From an uncultured Pelagibacteraceae bacterium (GTDB taxonomy: Bacteria; Pseudomonadota; Alphaproteobacteria; Pelagibacterales; Pelagibacteraceae), in the NCBI GenBank assembly GCA_902573705.1, contig CACGKR010000009.1, positions 1 to 32,677 of the forward strand: DNA of 32,677 nucleotides, read 5' to 3'. The position numbers were made by a program, and so were the translations under genes. Position 1 is the stretch's first letter, and each line of letters starts with the position of its first letter. Positions 7,472 through 15,768 of this stretch are shown piece by piece. The notes below the pieces were generated by a model. The model saw only the letters and a list, made by a program, of their open reading frames with translations, ran no database searches and was not told the origin of the DNA.

Positions 7472-8701
7472 ATGAATTTCTTTTTAAAAAAAAATTTATA
7501 TAAATTTATTTTTGTTTTTTCTGCTTGTTTATTATTTATAGGTTTCTATTTTAATGAAGATGGTACAGGCGGTGGGGCAAGAGGTGATTTCGAAGTTACA
7601 TATGGTTTTATTTTAGCTTTGCAAGAAAACATATTATCTGATCCTAAAAATTGGACTTTAGTTCATACCCCTTTACATTTTATTATCCTTTCTTTTGTTA
7701 CTAGAATAATTACTGATACTGATATTTTGAGATTAATTTTTTGTATCTTTTCATTATCAATACCTTTTCTTTTTTACTCATCAATATTGATACAAAATAC
7801 AAATAGTATTTTAAGAAATAATATTCTCTTTATTTCTTCGGTAATTTTTTTTATTCCATCTTTTAGATATACATCGATCTGGGCAAACGATCTAATCACT
7901 TCTTTATTTTTTTTTATTTTATCTATCTATTTTTTTAAAAAATGGGAAATGAATAAGAGAGATTATTTAGATAAAAATTCTTTCTTCCAAATACTTTTTT
8001 TAGTTTTGGCTACGTATACGAGACAATATTTTGCTGTATTTTTTATTTATTTTTTATTTAAATATTTTCAATATTTTACTATTAAAAATTTTATTAAATT
8101 GTTTATAATTTGTGTAATTTCATCAATACCAGTTTTTTATTATACTTATCTATTTCCAGAATTATTAACAGGTCAACTTATTACTCTTAAAGCCATTAAT
8201 TATTTTTTATTAGGAAATTCATCAATAATGTCAATCACATTAATTCCGATAATTTTTTTGAATTTAATTTTCGGACAAATGAAAATTAATAGATTATTTA
8301 TCGCATCAATCGTTTCCTTAATTTTTGTAATCATTTTATCAATTAATTTTAATCCAATTAGCTGGCAGGGTGGAGGAGTAAATTATTTGATCTCTCAAAA
8401 ATTATTTGAAAATAATCTCTTTTTTTATTTTACATCTTTTTTAACTCTAGCAATCTTTATTTACATTTCCTTGGAAAATAAAGAGAATATCTTGATATTC
8501 TTAATTCTAGTTTTTATGTTTTTCTCAATGCAAGTTTATCAAAGATATTATGAGCCAATGTTATTTATAATTTTTTTTACTTTAGTTAAGACAGATTTAC
8601 TAAGAATTTTTTATCAAAATAAAACAATCCCACTATATTTGATGTCATATTTTATATTATACTATTTAATTTCGGCTTCAGATATAATTTATAGAATTTA
8701 A
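7472..8701 (+). CDS. Polytopic membrane protein, probable GT-C-type glycosyltransferase
   Basis: A 409-aa protein with a hydrophobic N-terminal helix, then a loop GGGARGDFEVTY containing acidic residues, followed by HTPLHF and about ten further membrane segments. A first extracytoplasmic loop with an acidic motif after TM1 is the layout of GT-C transferases, which use lipid-phosphate sugars. It sits 8 nt after the acyltransferase in the same direction. I recognise the pattern but not a named family, so the sugar and acceptor are unknown. A transporter or flippase-like role cannot be excluded. It is very T-rich because of its hydrophobic codons. Its 3' end converges on rfbF with only 13 nt between and no terminator seen. 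Confidence 0.6.
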   Translation: MNFFLKKNLYKFIFVFSACLLFIGFYFNEDGTGGGARGDFEVTYGFILALQENILSDPKNWTLVHTPLHFIILSFVTRIITDTDILRLIFCIFSLSIPFLFYSSILIQNTNSILRNNILFISSVIFFIPSFRYTSIWANDLITSLFFFILSIYFFKKWEMNKRDYLDKNSFFQILFLVLATYTRQYFAVFFIYFLFKYFQYFTIKNFIKLFIICVISSIPVFYYTYLFPELLTGQLITLKAINYFLLGNSSIMSITLIPIIFLNLIFGQMKINRLFIASIVSLIFVIILSINFNPISWQGGGVNYLISQKLFENNLFFYFTSFLTLAIFIYISLENKENILIFLILVFMFFSMQVYQRYYEPMLFIIFFTLVKTDLLRIFYQNKTIPLYLMSYFILYYLISASDIIYRI

Positions 8702-8714
8702 ATTGAAATTATTC

Positions 8715-9428
8715 TTATTTTAACCAAACTTTCCAAGCTCTCTTTTTACTCTTCCAAATTTTGTTAAGTTCATTCTTTTCTCTCATTGTATCCATGCAGC
8801 CCCAAAATCCATCATGTTTATATGCCATTAATTGTTTTTTTTTTACTAATTGTGGCAAACAATCTTTCTCAAAAATAGTTTGATCATTTTTTAAAAATTT
8901 GAAAACATTTTTAGATACAACAAAAAAACCACCATTAATATATTCTATTGGTTTTTCTTTAATTGCTGAAATTTTTAAATTAGTCTTAATTTCTAAAATT
9001 CCTTTAGGATTTTTATATTTTACAGCAGTCAAAGTAACTATTTTATTATTTTTTTTATGAAATTTAATTAGTTTGTTGATGTTAACATCTGATAATCCAT
9101 CTCCGTATGATAAACAAAAGATATTATCATTTTTGCTTAAATATTTTTTAACTCTTTTTATTCTTCCACCAGTCATTGTATTTAAACCAGTATTTACATA
9201 CTCAATATTCCAATTTTTATTATGATTAAGATAATTAACTTCTTTTTTAAGTAATTCACCTTTATAACCTAAGCAAATTATAAAATCTTTTATTCCAAAA
9301 TGAGAATATATTTTCATTAAATGCCAAATGATTGGTTTAGATCCAATCTTAACTAGAGGTTTTGGTTTAAGTTTGGTTTCTTCTGCAAGTCGTGTGCCGT
9401 AACCTCCAGCTAAAATTATACATTTCAT
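8715..9428 (-). CDS. rfbF: Glucose-1-phosphate cytidylyltransferase
   Basis: Makes CDP-glucose from CTP and glucose-1-phosphate, the first step to CDP-6-deoxyhexoses. The 237-aa product is slightly shorter than the usual ~257 aa. The nucleotidyltransferase start LAGGYGTRL is at residues 6-14, then KPKPLVKIGSKPI, the family-specific NTGLNTMTGGRIKRV, SYGDGLSDV with metal-binding Asp110, and FWGCMDTMREK near the end. These separate it from glucose-1-phosphate thymidylyl- and uridylyltransferases. It overlaps the upstream DUF4422 gene by 4 nt (ATGA at 9425-9428), so the two are translationally coupled. Its pathway partner rfbG lies on the opposite strand 2.3 kb away, an unusual split. Confidence 0.92.
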   Translation of the reverse strand: MKCIILAGGYGTRLAEETKLKPKPLVKIGSKPIIWHLMKIYSHFGIKDFIICLGYKGELLKKEVNYLNHNKNWNIEYVNTGLNTMTGGRIKRVKKYLSKNDNIFCLSYGDGLSDVNINKLIKFHKKNNKIVTLTAVKYKNPKGILEIKTNLKISAIKEKPIEYINGGFFVVSKNVFKFLKNDQTIFEKDCLPQLVKKKQLMAYKHDGFWGCMDTMREKNELNKIWKSKKRAWKVWLK

Positions 9429-10276
9429 TTAGTTATATCCAAATGTTTATATGGCCATGTTTTATATTTACAATATTTAGAGATCCAAAATGAAAAATAT
9501 CTTTCAGCTAAAAAATCAAATATTCGAACTTCACCATAATTTCGAAGTTTATTTTTATTAAATATTTTTTCACACTTCTTTAACCATTTAAAAGTATCGT
9601 TACAAAGTTTAGCAAAAATTTTTTTTTTAACTATAAATATACTCAATGGGAAATATTCAGTTTCGGTTTTAACATATTTTAGAAAATCATCTTTATCATT
9701 AATATTAAGTAATTTACATGAATTAATTAAACCATTGTAAATATGGAACATATTAAAGTGAAGATTAATCGTGTGTTTTTTTTTGTTATACATAATTGAT
9801 GGATCCTTAATCAAACTTCTTTTAGCTTTTTTAAATAATTTACTTAACTTATATCCTTTTAGATTTATTGGACTACAAACAAAAGCATCATATTTACTAT
9901 ATTTAACAGGTATACCTGTTAATAAATTTTTTTTTAAATTTTTTGAGTTGACAAATTTATTATAATTTTCTTTAAGCCAAAAACGTCTATAATGAGATAT
10001 TGCAATATAATCATTTGATTTTATAAATTTTATATCGTTTTTCCAAATCCAGTAAATTGAAGTTAATGATCCATAATTATAATTTTTCTTAGATATATTT
10101 TTTTTACCTTTGGCATCATTTAACCAATGAGATGGAAATTTTTTATTAAAAGCGCCACTGCCTATTAATTTTAAGTTAAGTTTATCTAATTTTTTGTCGT
10201 ATTTGTGCGAAATGCAATATGTGGTTAAATTTTTATTACTTTTTTTCATAAACTTAATAATTTCTTTGATAGACAC
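9425..10276 (-). CDS. DUF4422-type protein, probable polysaccharide glycosyltransferase
   Basis: A 283-aa soluble protein. The stretch with GSLTSIYWIWKN and YIAISHYRRFW matches what I know of the DUF4422 family, found in capsule and O-antigen clusters and thought to act as glycosyltransferases. The N-terminal ~10 residues before MKKSN may be dispensable; an internal ATG (residue 10) could be the true start. It is transcribed divergently from the RmlC-like gene across a 31-nt gap, and is coupled to rfbF by a 4-nt overlap. Acceptor and donor are unknown, but context suggests it transfers the CDP-derived or another sugar of this cluster. Confidence 0.75.
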   Translation of the reverse strand: MSIKEIIKFMKKSNKNLTTYCISHKYDKKLDKLNLKLIGSGAFNKKFPSHWLNDAKGKKNISKKNYNYGSLTSIYWIWKNDIKFIKSNDYIAISHYRRFWLKENYNKFVNSKNLKKNLLTGIPVKYSKYDAFVCSPINLKGYKLSKLFKKAKRSLIKDPSIMYNKKKHTINLHFNMFHIYNGLINSCKLLNINDKDDFLKYVKTETEYFPLSIFIVKKKIFAKLCNDTFKWLKKCEKIFNKNKLRNYGEVRIFDFLAERYFSFWISKYCKYKTWPYKHLDITK

Positions 10277-10307
10277 ATTTAGTAAACATTAATACAAATA
10301 TAAATTA

Positions 10308-10838
10308 ATGAAAATTAATTCAACACAATTTAAAGATTTGAAGTTAATAAAATTGAAAAAATTTAATGATTTAAGGGGCGATGTAATAAAAATTTTTAAT
10401 AAAAAAAATAAATCACTCAAATTTGGATGTTTTGAGAGTTACATAAGCATATCAAAAAAAGGCACTGTAAGAGGTTTGCATGGGCAAATAGGAAAATTTT
10501 CACAAGCAAAATTAATTATATGTGTTAAAGGAAAAATACTAGATATTGCAATAGATTTAAGAAAAAAATCTAAAACATACGGTAAAGTTTTCAAAAAGAT
10601 TATTAATTCTAAAAATTTATTAGCTGTCTATATACCAAAAGGTTTCGCTCACGGTGTTGTAGTTTTAGAAAATAATACAACAATAATTAATCTATGTTCC
10701 TCTGGTTACAATCCTAAAAAAGAATTTGGAATAAATGTAAAATCAATTAACTTAAATATTCCTAAAATGAAAATGTACTTTTCAAAAAAAGACAAAAATT
10801 TAACAGAGTTAAAAGACTATATTAAAAAATCAAAATGA
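10308..10838 (+). CDS. RmlC-like sugar 3,5-epimerase (cupin fold)
   Basis: A 176-aa protein of the dTDP-4-dehydrorhamnose 3,5-epimerase family. It has the RGDV start of the cupin, RGLHGQ with catalytic His58, a KGKILDIAIDLR strand and IPKGFAHG with His115. The usual RGLHYQ is RGLHGQ here. No rmlA, rmlB or rmlD is present in the window, whereas rfbF and rfbG are. It therefore probably acts on CDP-4-keto-6-deoxyglucose at C3 and/or C5 rather than on the dTDP sugar (inference). It overlaps the next gene by 4 nt, forming a three-gene coupled block with the reductase and rfbG. Divergent from DUF4422. Confidence 0.85.
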   Translation: MKINSTQFKDLKLIKLKKFNDLRGDVIKIFNKKNKSLKFGCFESYISISKKGTVRGLHGQIGKFSQAKLIICVKGKILDIAIDLRKKSKTYGKVFKKIINSKNLLAVYIPKGFAHGVVVLENNTTIINLCSSGYNPKKEFGINVKSINLNIPKMKMYFSKKDKNLTELKDYIKKSK

Positions 10839-11689
10839 AAATTGGTGTAATTGGATCGACTGGATTTATTGGGGGTAATATATCTTTATTTTTGAAAAAA
10901 AATACTAATTATCAAATTTTTTCTTTTTCTTCATACAAACAAAATAAAAAAAACTGGATCAATAAAATTATTAGTGAAATTAAAACAAAAAAACCAAACA
11001 TTATTATTAATTGTTCAGCAAATCAAAATCTTGTTATATCAAAAAAAAATATACCAAATATTGTTAATTCAAATCTTTTATCAAATATTTTATTTATTAA
11101 TGAAGCTTTACAACACAAAAATTTTAAGGGTTTTATTTCATTTGGAAGTAAATGGGAATTGGGTGATAAAAAAAATAAGAAACCACTTAATTTTTATGCA
11201 GCAACAAAAAAAGCCAATGACATTTTTTTTAAATTTTATGAAAACAATCAATCAGCTTTAATATCTTTAAAAATCTTTGACACTTATGGAGCTAATGATA
11301 GGAGAAAAAAATTTTTAAATGATTTACTTAGAACTTATAAGAAAAATAAATCATTAAATATAACAGCAGGTAAACAATATTTGGATTATGTACATATTAA
11401 TGACTTATTAATATTGATATTGATGATAATTAAAGACATAAAATTAAATAAATTAAAAGGATTTAAATCCTTCACAGTTAGCTCTAGAAAACCTATTAGA
11501 TTGATCAATTTTGTCAAAAAATTAAAAAAGATTTTAAGTAAAAATTTAAAAATGAATATTGGAAAAAAAAAATACCGTATAAATGAGTCAATAAACCCAA
11601 CTTTAAAAATATTTAATTATCCTGGCTGGAAACCTAGGTACAAATTATTTAGTGAACTAAAAGAAATATTTGATGGGAGATTTAAATGA
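10835..11689 (+). CDS. NAD-dependent epimerase/dehydratase (SDR), probable CDP-4-keto-6-deoxyhexose reductase
   Basis: A 284-aa extended SDR protein. The Rossmann motif GSTGFIG is at residues 7-13 and the catalytic pair Tyr121-Lys125 is in YAATK. FDTYGAND and LDYVHINDL follow, as in CDP-abequose/paratose-synthase-like reductases and related epimerases. It overlaps its neighbours by 4 nt on each side (the RmlC-like gene and rfbG). This indicates stoichiometric expression and the last reduction step of the same pathway. Which stereoisomer it makes cannot be read from sequence. A C4 epimerase role is the alternative. Confidence 0.8.
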   Translation: MKIGVIGSTGFIGGNISLFLKKNTNYQIFSFSSYKQNKKNWINKIISEIKTKKPNIIINCSANQNLVISKKNIPNIVNSNLLSNILFINEALQHKNFKGFISFGSKWELGDKKNKKPLNFYAATKKANDIFFKFYENNQSALISLKIFDTYGANDRRKKFLNDLLRTYKKNKSLNITAGKQYLDYVHINDLLILILMIIKDIKLNKLKGFKSFTVSSRKPIRLINFVKKLKKILSKNLKMNIGKKKYRINESINPTLKIFNYPGWKPRYKLFSELKEIFDGRFK

Positions 11690-12747
11690 CATTTAATAAA
11701 TATAAAAAGTTTTTTAAAAATAAAAGAATTTTAATAACAGGTAATACAGGGTTTGTGGGATCCTATTTATCTTTAACATTAAATCTTATGGACTCAAAAA
11801 TATTAGGATATTCTTTTAAAAAGAAAGATAAAAGATATTTGTCTAATAATTCTGAATATAAAAAAAAAATAAAAACTATTTATGATGATTTAATCAACCT
11901 TGATAAATATAAAAATATTATTAAAAGATTCAAACCACAAATATTGATACATTTGGCTTCTCAACCACTTGTTTCTGAGTCTTATGTAAATTCTTTAAAA
12001 AATTATGAAACTAATGTCATGGGTACAGTTAAATTGTTAGAGTTATCTAAAGAACTTAGACATTTAAAAAATATTTTAATATTTACTTCTGATAAAGTTT
12101 ATAAAAATCTAGAAAAAAATAAATTAAATGAAAAATCACCATTGGGTGGTGAAGACCCATATAGTGCAAGTAAATCCTCACAGGATTTGATTTCAAATAG
12201 TTATAAAGATTCATTCTTTAAGTATAGTAAAAATATTTTTATTGTAAGAGCAGGAAATATTATCGGCGGTGGTGACTGGGAAAAATCAAGATTGATACCA
12301 GATTTATTTTTATCAAATTTAAAAAAAAAAAATATCAAATTAAGAAACGCAAATGCCACAAGACCATGGCAACATATACTTGATGTGACCGAGGGCATCT
12401 TGAAATTACTTTTAGTTAAAGGAGATAAAATATTTGATAAATCACATATATATAATATAGGCCCTAAATCAGATTTAAATTTACCTGTCAAATCCCTAAT
12501 AAAAAAGTTTATAGAAAAATCGGATTATATAAAGATTTCATATAAAACAGGTAAGATAAATTTTGTTGAAAAAAAGTATCTTAAATTATCAAGCAAATTA
12601 ATAATGAAAAATATTAAATGGTCTTCAAAATTAAATATTAATGAAATAATTAAATTAACTTCAGAATGGTATATGAATTTTTTTAGAAATAATAAAAAGA
12701 TTTATAAATTTACCGAAATGCAAATTAAGTTATTTTATAATAAGTGA
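11686..12747 (+). CDS. rfbG: CDP-glucose 4,6-dehydratase
   Basis: Converts CDP-glucose to CDP-4-keto-6-deoxyglucose with tightly bound NAD. The 353-aa length is normal. It shows GNTGFVG at residues 19-25, the dehydratase triad region TSDKVY (Ser135-Asp136-Lys137), Tyr159-xxx-Lys163 in DPYSASK, GNIIGGGDW and RPWQHILD. TSDK and GGGDW are typical of the CDP-glucose enzyme. It overlaps the SDR gene by 4 nt. The coding region includes a run of twelve A (12321-12332). Together with rfbF it defines the cluster as a CDP-deoxysugar pathway. Confidence 0.93.
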   Translation: MTFNKYKKFFKNKRILITGNTGFVGSYLSLTLNLMDSKILGYSFKKKDKRYLSNNSEYKKKIKTIYDDLINLDKYKNIIKRFKPQILIHLASQPLVSESYVNSLKNYETNVMGTVKLLELSKELRHLKNILIFTSDKVYKNLEKNKLNEKSPLGGEDPYSASKSSQDLISNSYKDSFFKYSKNIFIVRAGNIIGGGDWEKSRLIPDLFLSNLKKKNIKLRNANATRPWQHILDVTEGILKLLLVKGDKIFDKSHIYNIGPKSDLNLPVKSLIKKFIEKSDYIKISYKTGKINFVEKKYLKLSSKLIMKNIKWSSKLNINEIIKLTSEWYMNFFRNNKKIYKFTEMQIKLFYNK

Positions 12748-12791
12748 AATTTTAAATTACAAAATTTAAAAAGATCTGCTATCCTAATTTC

Positions 12792-13451
12792 ATGTATAAT
12801 TTAAATTTAGTAAAACAAAAAGAAGCTAATAGATATTTTTCAAGAAATAAAAAAGAATTGCAAAAAAATTTAATTGATAAAAAAATAAATAATTTAATAA
12901 AAGAGAATAATTTAAAAGCAGATAGTATTTTAGAAATTGGATGTACCAATGGTAATAAACTTAATCAATATGCTCAATTGTGTAATTCTAAAGAAAATTT
13001 TGGAGTCGATTTATCAAAACAAGCTATTAAAGATGGAAAGAAAAGATATAAAAAATTAAAATTACTTAATATTTCAAGCCTTGAAATTGATAAAATAAAA
13101 ATAAATTTTAATTTAATTATATGCGGTTTCTTTTTATATAATCTTGATAGAGAATTAATTTTTAAACAATTTGATCTAATACATAAAAAATTATCAGAAG
13201 GTGGTTACTTATTAATCTGGGATTTTGACCCTTTATTCAAACATTCTAATAAAGATTTTCATTCAAAAAAATTAACATCTTTTAAAATGAGTTATGACAA
13301 TTTTTTAATTGAAAGTGGTTTATTTGAAATTGTCTATAAGGTGAAATATAGAACTAAAACTAATGAAAAAAAAATTTTTAAATCAGACAGTGTTTCATTA
13401 ACACTTTTTAAAAAAATAAATTTTAAAGATAAGTACCCAGAAAATATCTAA
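12792..13451 (+). CDS. Class I SAM-dependent methyltransferase
   Basis: A 219-aa soluble protein with SAM-binding motif I ILEIGCTNGNKL at about residues 45-56, an acidic end of strand 2 (GVDLSKQA), and motifs around IICGFFLYNL and LSEGGYLLIWDF. It lacks a recognisable substrate domain. It starts 44 nt after rfbG in the same direction and probably belongs to the same transcript. Sugar O- or C-methylation is likely from context, but the substrate is not visible. Confidence 0.8.
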   Translation: MYNLNLVKQKEANRYFSRNKKELQKNLIDKKINNLIKENNLKADSILEIGCTNGNKLNQYAQLCNSKENFGVDLSKQAIKDGKKRYKKLKLLNISSLEIDKIKINFNLIICGFFLYNLDRELIFKQFDLIHKKLSEGGYLLIWDFDPLFKHSNKDFHSKKLTSFKMSYDNFLIESGLFEIVYKVKYRTKTNEKKIFKSDSVSLTLFKKINFKDKYPENI

Positions 13452-13551
13452 TCGATAAATTTTTATGAAAAAAAAAATATCTAATAATTTTAGTTTAATA
13501 ATTGAGACTTTATAGGTATGAATTAATTAATGAAACCGTTGGAGATAATTT

Positions 13552-14814
13552 GTGGGTAATACAGTTATTGTTGGTGCTGGTTTAACAGGTTCATTATTAG
13601 CAATTAAAATCGCAAAGAAATATCATAATGAAAATATTTATTTATTAGATAATTCAAATAATATTTTATCATCTTTTAAACCTATTAATTTAGATGGTAA
13701 AAAAGTAAATAATGGATTTCATGGTCTAGAAATAAACAGATCAAAAAAATTATTTTTTTTTCTTAAAAATGAAATAAAAGTTAAATTTAGAAAATTTTTA
13801 ATAAAGAGATCACTTTTAATTAATCAGTATTTTATACAAAATACTAGTTATGATAAATTTCCACTAGAGTTAAAAAAAAATCTAAAAAAGAAAAAATTTA
13901 AATCAAAATCTTTAAATCTACTTTTTAAACAGTTAACTGGTAATTATAAAAAAACCTTAGAAATAGTTTCAAAAAAATATTACTCAAAAATAAATAACAG
14001 TTTGCAACTTTTAGTACCCTGGTTTTTACCAAAAGAATTTCATTATATTTCTGATGATGAAGGAGATAAATTTAGACAAATGACAAAACAAAAAATTAAT
14101 TTTTTTGCAATACCCAAAAAGAATAATTTATTTTTTGATATATCGAATCAATTTGAAAATAAGCTTAAAAGTTATAATAATATAATTATCTTAAAGAACT
14201 CCACACTGTCTATTGAGTCAAATAATGTTTCTATCCAAACTAAAAAAAGAACAAAAAAAATTTTTACAAATCAAATTTTTATAACAACAATGCCAACTTT
14301 TTTTTTTAAATTTTTTAATAATAGGGAAAAAATAAATATTAAAAGACTTACTAGAAATAAAAGATATTTTTTTCTTGCAAAGATAAAACTCAAAAAAAAA
14401 CTAAATATATATTTTTCTGAAATTTTATGTGCATTAAAAAATTTTATTGAATTATCAAGAATTAGTAAAATATCATATAAAAAAAGTAATAATGAATTAT
14501 TGTTTGAATTAAGTTATTCTGAAAAGAAAATTGATAATAAAATTTTTAAACATAAAGTTTCTCATTCATTAAAACCAATTATCAAAGATAATAAAATTAT
14601 AAAGATAAGAAAAAAACTAAGCAGAACAATTTTTATGCCAAATAATAACGACATAATGGAATGTTTAAAGGTTATCGATAAAAAAGTTAATCATTTTAGA
14701 AATAAAGGTTTTGACATCACATATAACAGAAATTTTGCACCTTTAAATATGGCTAAAGCCTGGTTATTATCAGAAAAGTTTTATGAAAAAGCAGATAAAA
14801 ATTTATCAAGATAA
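13552..14814 (+). CDS. FAD/NAD(P)-binding oxidoreductase-like protein, function unknown
   Basis: A 420-aa protein starting with a dinucleotide-binding VIVGAGLTGS, then LLDNSNN where an acidic residue ends strand 2. GFHGLEINRSK follows, and a NFAPLNMAKAW near the C-terminus resembles the closing FAD-contact region of amine-oxidase or UDP-galactopyranose-mutase-like flavoproteins. The start is GTG at 13552, set by a good GGAG at 13541-13544 with 7-nt spacing. It is preceded by about 100 nt of AT-rich gap that may hold a promoter. It overlaps the next methyltransferase by 32 nt and lies between two methyltransferases, so a sugar-modifying redox step is plausible. I do not recognise a specific family; it is lysine- and phenylalanine-rich. 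Confidence 0.65.
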   Translation: MGNTVIVGAGLTGSLLAIKIAKKYHNENIYLLDNSNNILSSFKPINLDGKKVNNGFHGLEINRSKKLFFFLKNEIKVKFRKFLIKRSLLINQYFIQNTSYDKFPLELKKNLKKKKFKSKSLNLLFKQLTGNYKKTLEIVSKKYYSKINNSLQLLVPWFLPKEFHYISDDEGDKFRQMTKQKINFFAIPKKNNLFFDISNQFENKLKSYNNIIILKNSTLSIESNNVSIQTKKRTKKIFTNQIFITTMPTFFFKFFNNREKINIKRLTRNKRYFFLAKIKLKKKLNIYFSEILCALKNFIELSRISKISYKKSNNELLFELSYSEKKIDNKIFKHKVSHSLKPIIKDNKIIKIRKKLSRTIFMPNNNDIMECLKVIDKKVNHFRNKGFDITYNRNFAPLNMAKAWLLSEKFYEKADKNLSR

Positions 14815-15511
14815 CTTTTATTTTAAAAAAGAGTCTAATTTTTTTTTTAAAAGGAATTCATTAAATTTACCTAAAACCTATGAAATCAGAAAAAACAAGA
14901 TTGAAATATTAGATTTCATTTTAAAATATATTAAAATAAAAAATAGATCAAAAATCTTGGAAATAGGTTGCTTTATTGGAGATTTGTTATTTTATTTAAA
15001 GAATAAATATAAGGCTAATGTTTATGGAGTTGAGCCCTCTAAACATGCATGCAATTATTCAAAAAGATATTTTAAACTTAAACTTGAAAACAAAACATTT
15101 TTAAATTCAAAATTTTTTCCCTGCTCGAAAAAAAATTATCAAAAATTTGATCTAATAATAATAGATGATGTTTTGTCGTGGGTTGATAGAGATGTTATAC
15201 TAAGTATGATTGGATCCCTCGACTGGTGTTTAAAAAAAGGCGGTCATATTTTTCTAAGAGATTTTTCTCCAAATTATTCATTTGCTGTTAAAAATCATCA
15301 TTGGAAATTTGAAAAAATTTATAATTTTAAAGTGATGAATGGCCATAAAACTTTTTTTATAAATTCTGGTAAATACGATATCGTAAAATCCAAAATTTAT
15401 TACTCAGAAAAATCTAATAAAAAAAAAAGTAATAACAGGCAAAGCAGTATGTGGAATAATGTAATTTTAAAAAAAAAAAGTGGTTTTTCATATAAGATTG
15501 ATAAATTTTAA
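14783..15511 (+). CDS. Class I SAM-dependent methyltransferase
   Basis: A 242-aa protein with motif I ILEIGCFIGDLL around residues 59-70, GVEPSKHA at the end of strand 2, and LIIIDDVLSWVDR. LKKGGHIFLRDF follows as the late Rossmann strand. This layout suits a small-molecule or sugar methyltransferase. The ATG at 14783 gives a 32-nt overlap with the flavoprotein gene in another frame, so translation is probably coupled. It is distinct from the methyltransferase at 12792 (low visible similarity beyond the fold). A run of eleven A lies near its 3' end (15469-15479). Confidence 0.8.
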   Translation: MKKQIKIYQDNFYFKKESNFFFKRNSLNLPKTYEIRKNKIEILDFILKYIKIKNRSKILEIGCFIGDLLFYLKNKYKANVYGVEPSKHACNYSKRYFKLKLENKTFLNSKFFPCSKKNYQKFDLIIIDDVLSWVDRDVILSMIGSLDWCLKKGGHIFLRDFSPNYSFAVKNHHWKFEKIYNFKVMNGHKTFFINSGKYDIVKSKIYYSEKSNKKKSNNRQSSMWNNVILKKKSGFSYKIDKF

Positions 15512-15525
15512 TAAAGAAATAATAA

Positions 15526-15690
15526 TTGACGTCACTCAATAAAAAAGCCTTCACCCTAATAGAACTTTTAGTCGTAGTAGCAATCATTGGCATCCTCGCT
15601 GCTGTAGGTGTAGTTGCTTATAATGGATATACAAATAGTGCTAAAAAGAATGCCACTAAGGCAAATCACAAAATCATTATAAAACTTTAA
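15526..15690 (+). pseudogene. Truncated type IV pilin (prepilin N-terminus only)
   Basis: The frame from TTG 15526 encodes 54 residues: a short basic leader ending NKKA, then FTLIELLVVVAIIGILAA, the prepilin cleavage and N-methylation region with Glu at +5. AYNGYTNSAKKNATKANHK follows before a few unrelated residues and a stop at 15688. Known pilins continue for 80-150 more residues with a globular head, which is absent here. The truncation lies about 65 nt before a 17-nt repeat that brackets the nuclease cassette, so loss of the pilin head may be linked to insertion of that cassette. It is more GC-rich than its surroundings. Confidence 0.8.
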
Positions 15691-15735
15691 ATTGATATTT
15701 GTTTCCAACGAATTTTGAAGTTTAACTTTGATATA

Positions 15736-15752
15736 GTCACACTAGCGTCACA
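15736..15752. repeat. Left copy of an exact 17-nt direct repeat (gtcacactagcgtcaca)
   Basis: Identical to 17315-17331 and in the same orientation. Internally it is two GTCACA units spaced 11 nt apart. It is far richer in G and C than the flanks. It lies 16 nt before the nuclease start codon, so it could be an attachment or arm site, or an operator for the cassette. Confidence 0.7.
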
Positions 15753-15768
15753 GTGATAGTATTTTTCA

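Noticed and set aside
8702-8714. Bidirectional terminator between the GT-C-like gene and rfbF
   Set aside because: The 13-nt gap contains no inverted repeat; no stem-loop with a U-run could be supported.
15600-15735. Possible duplicate of the tRNA-Thr 3' end marking the left edge of the cassette
   Set aside because: I looked for the GC-rich T arm/acceptor sequence of tRNA-Thr (as at 17399-17425) near the pilin fragment and left repeat and found nothing similar. The cassette cannot be called a tRNA-Thr integrant on this evidence.
15736-15752. 17-nt repeat as a palindromic operator
   Set aside because: Only the central CTAG is self-complementary. The flanking units are direct, not inverted, repeats.
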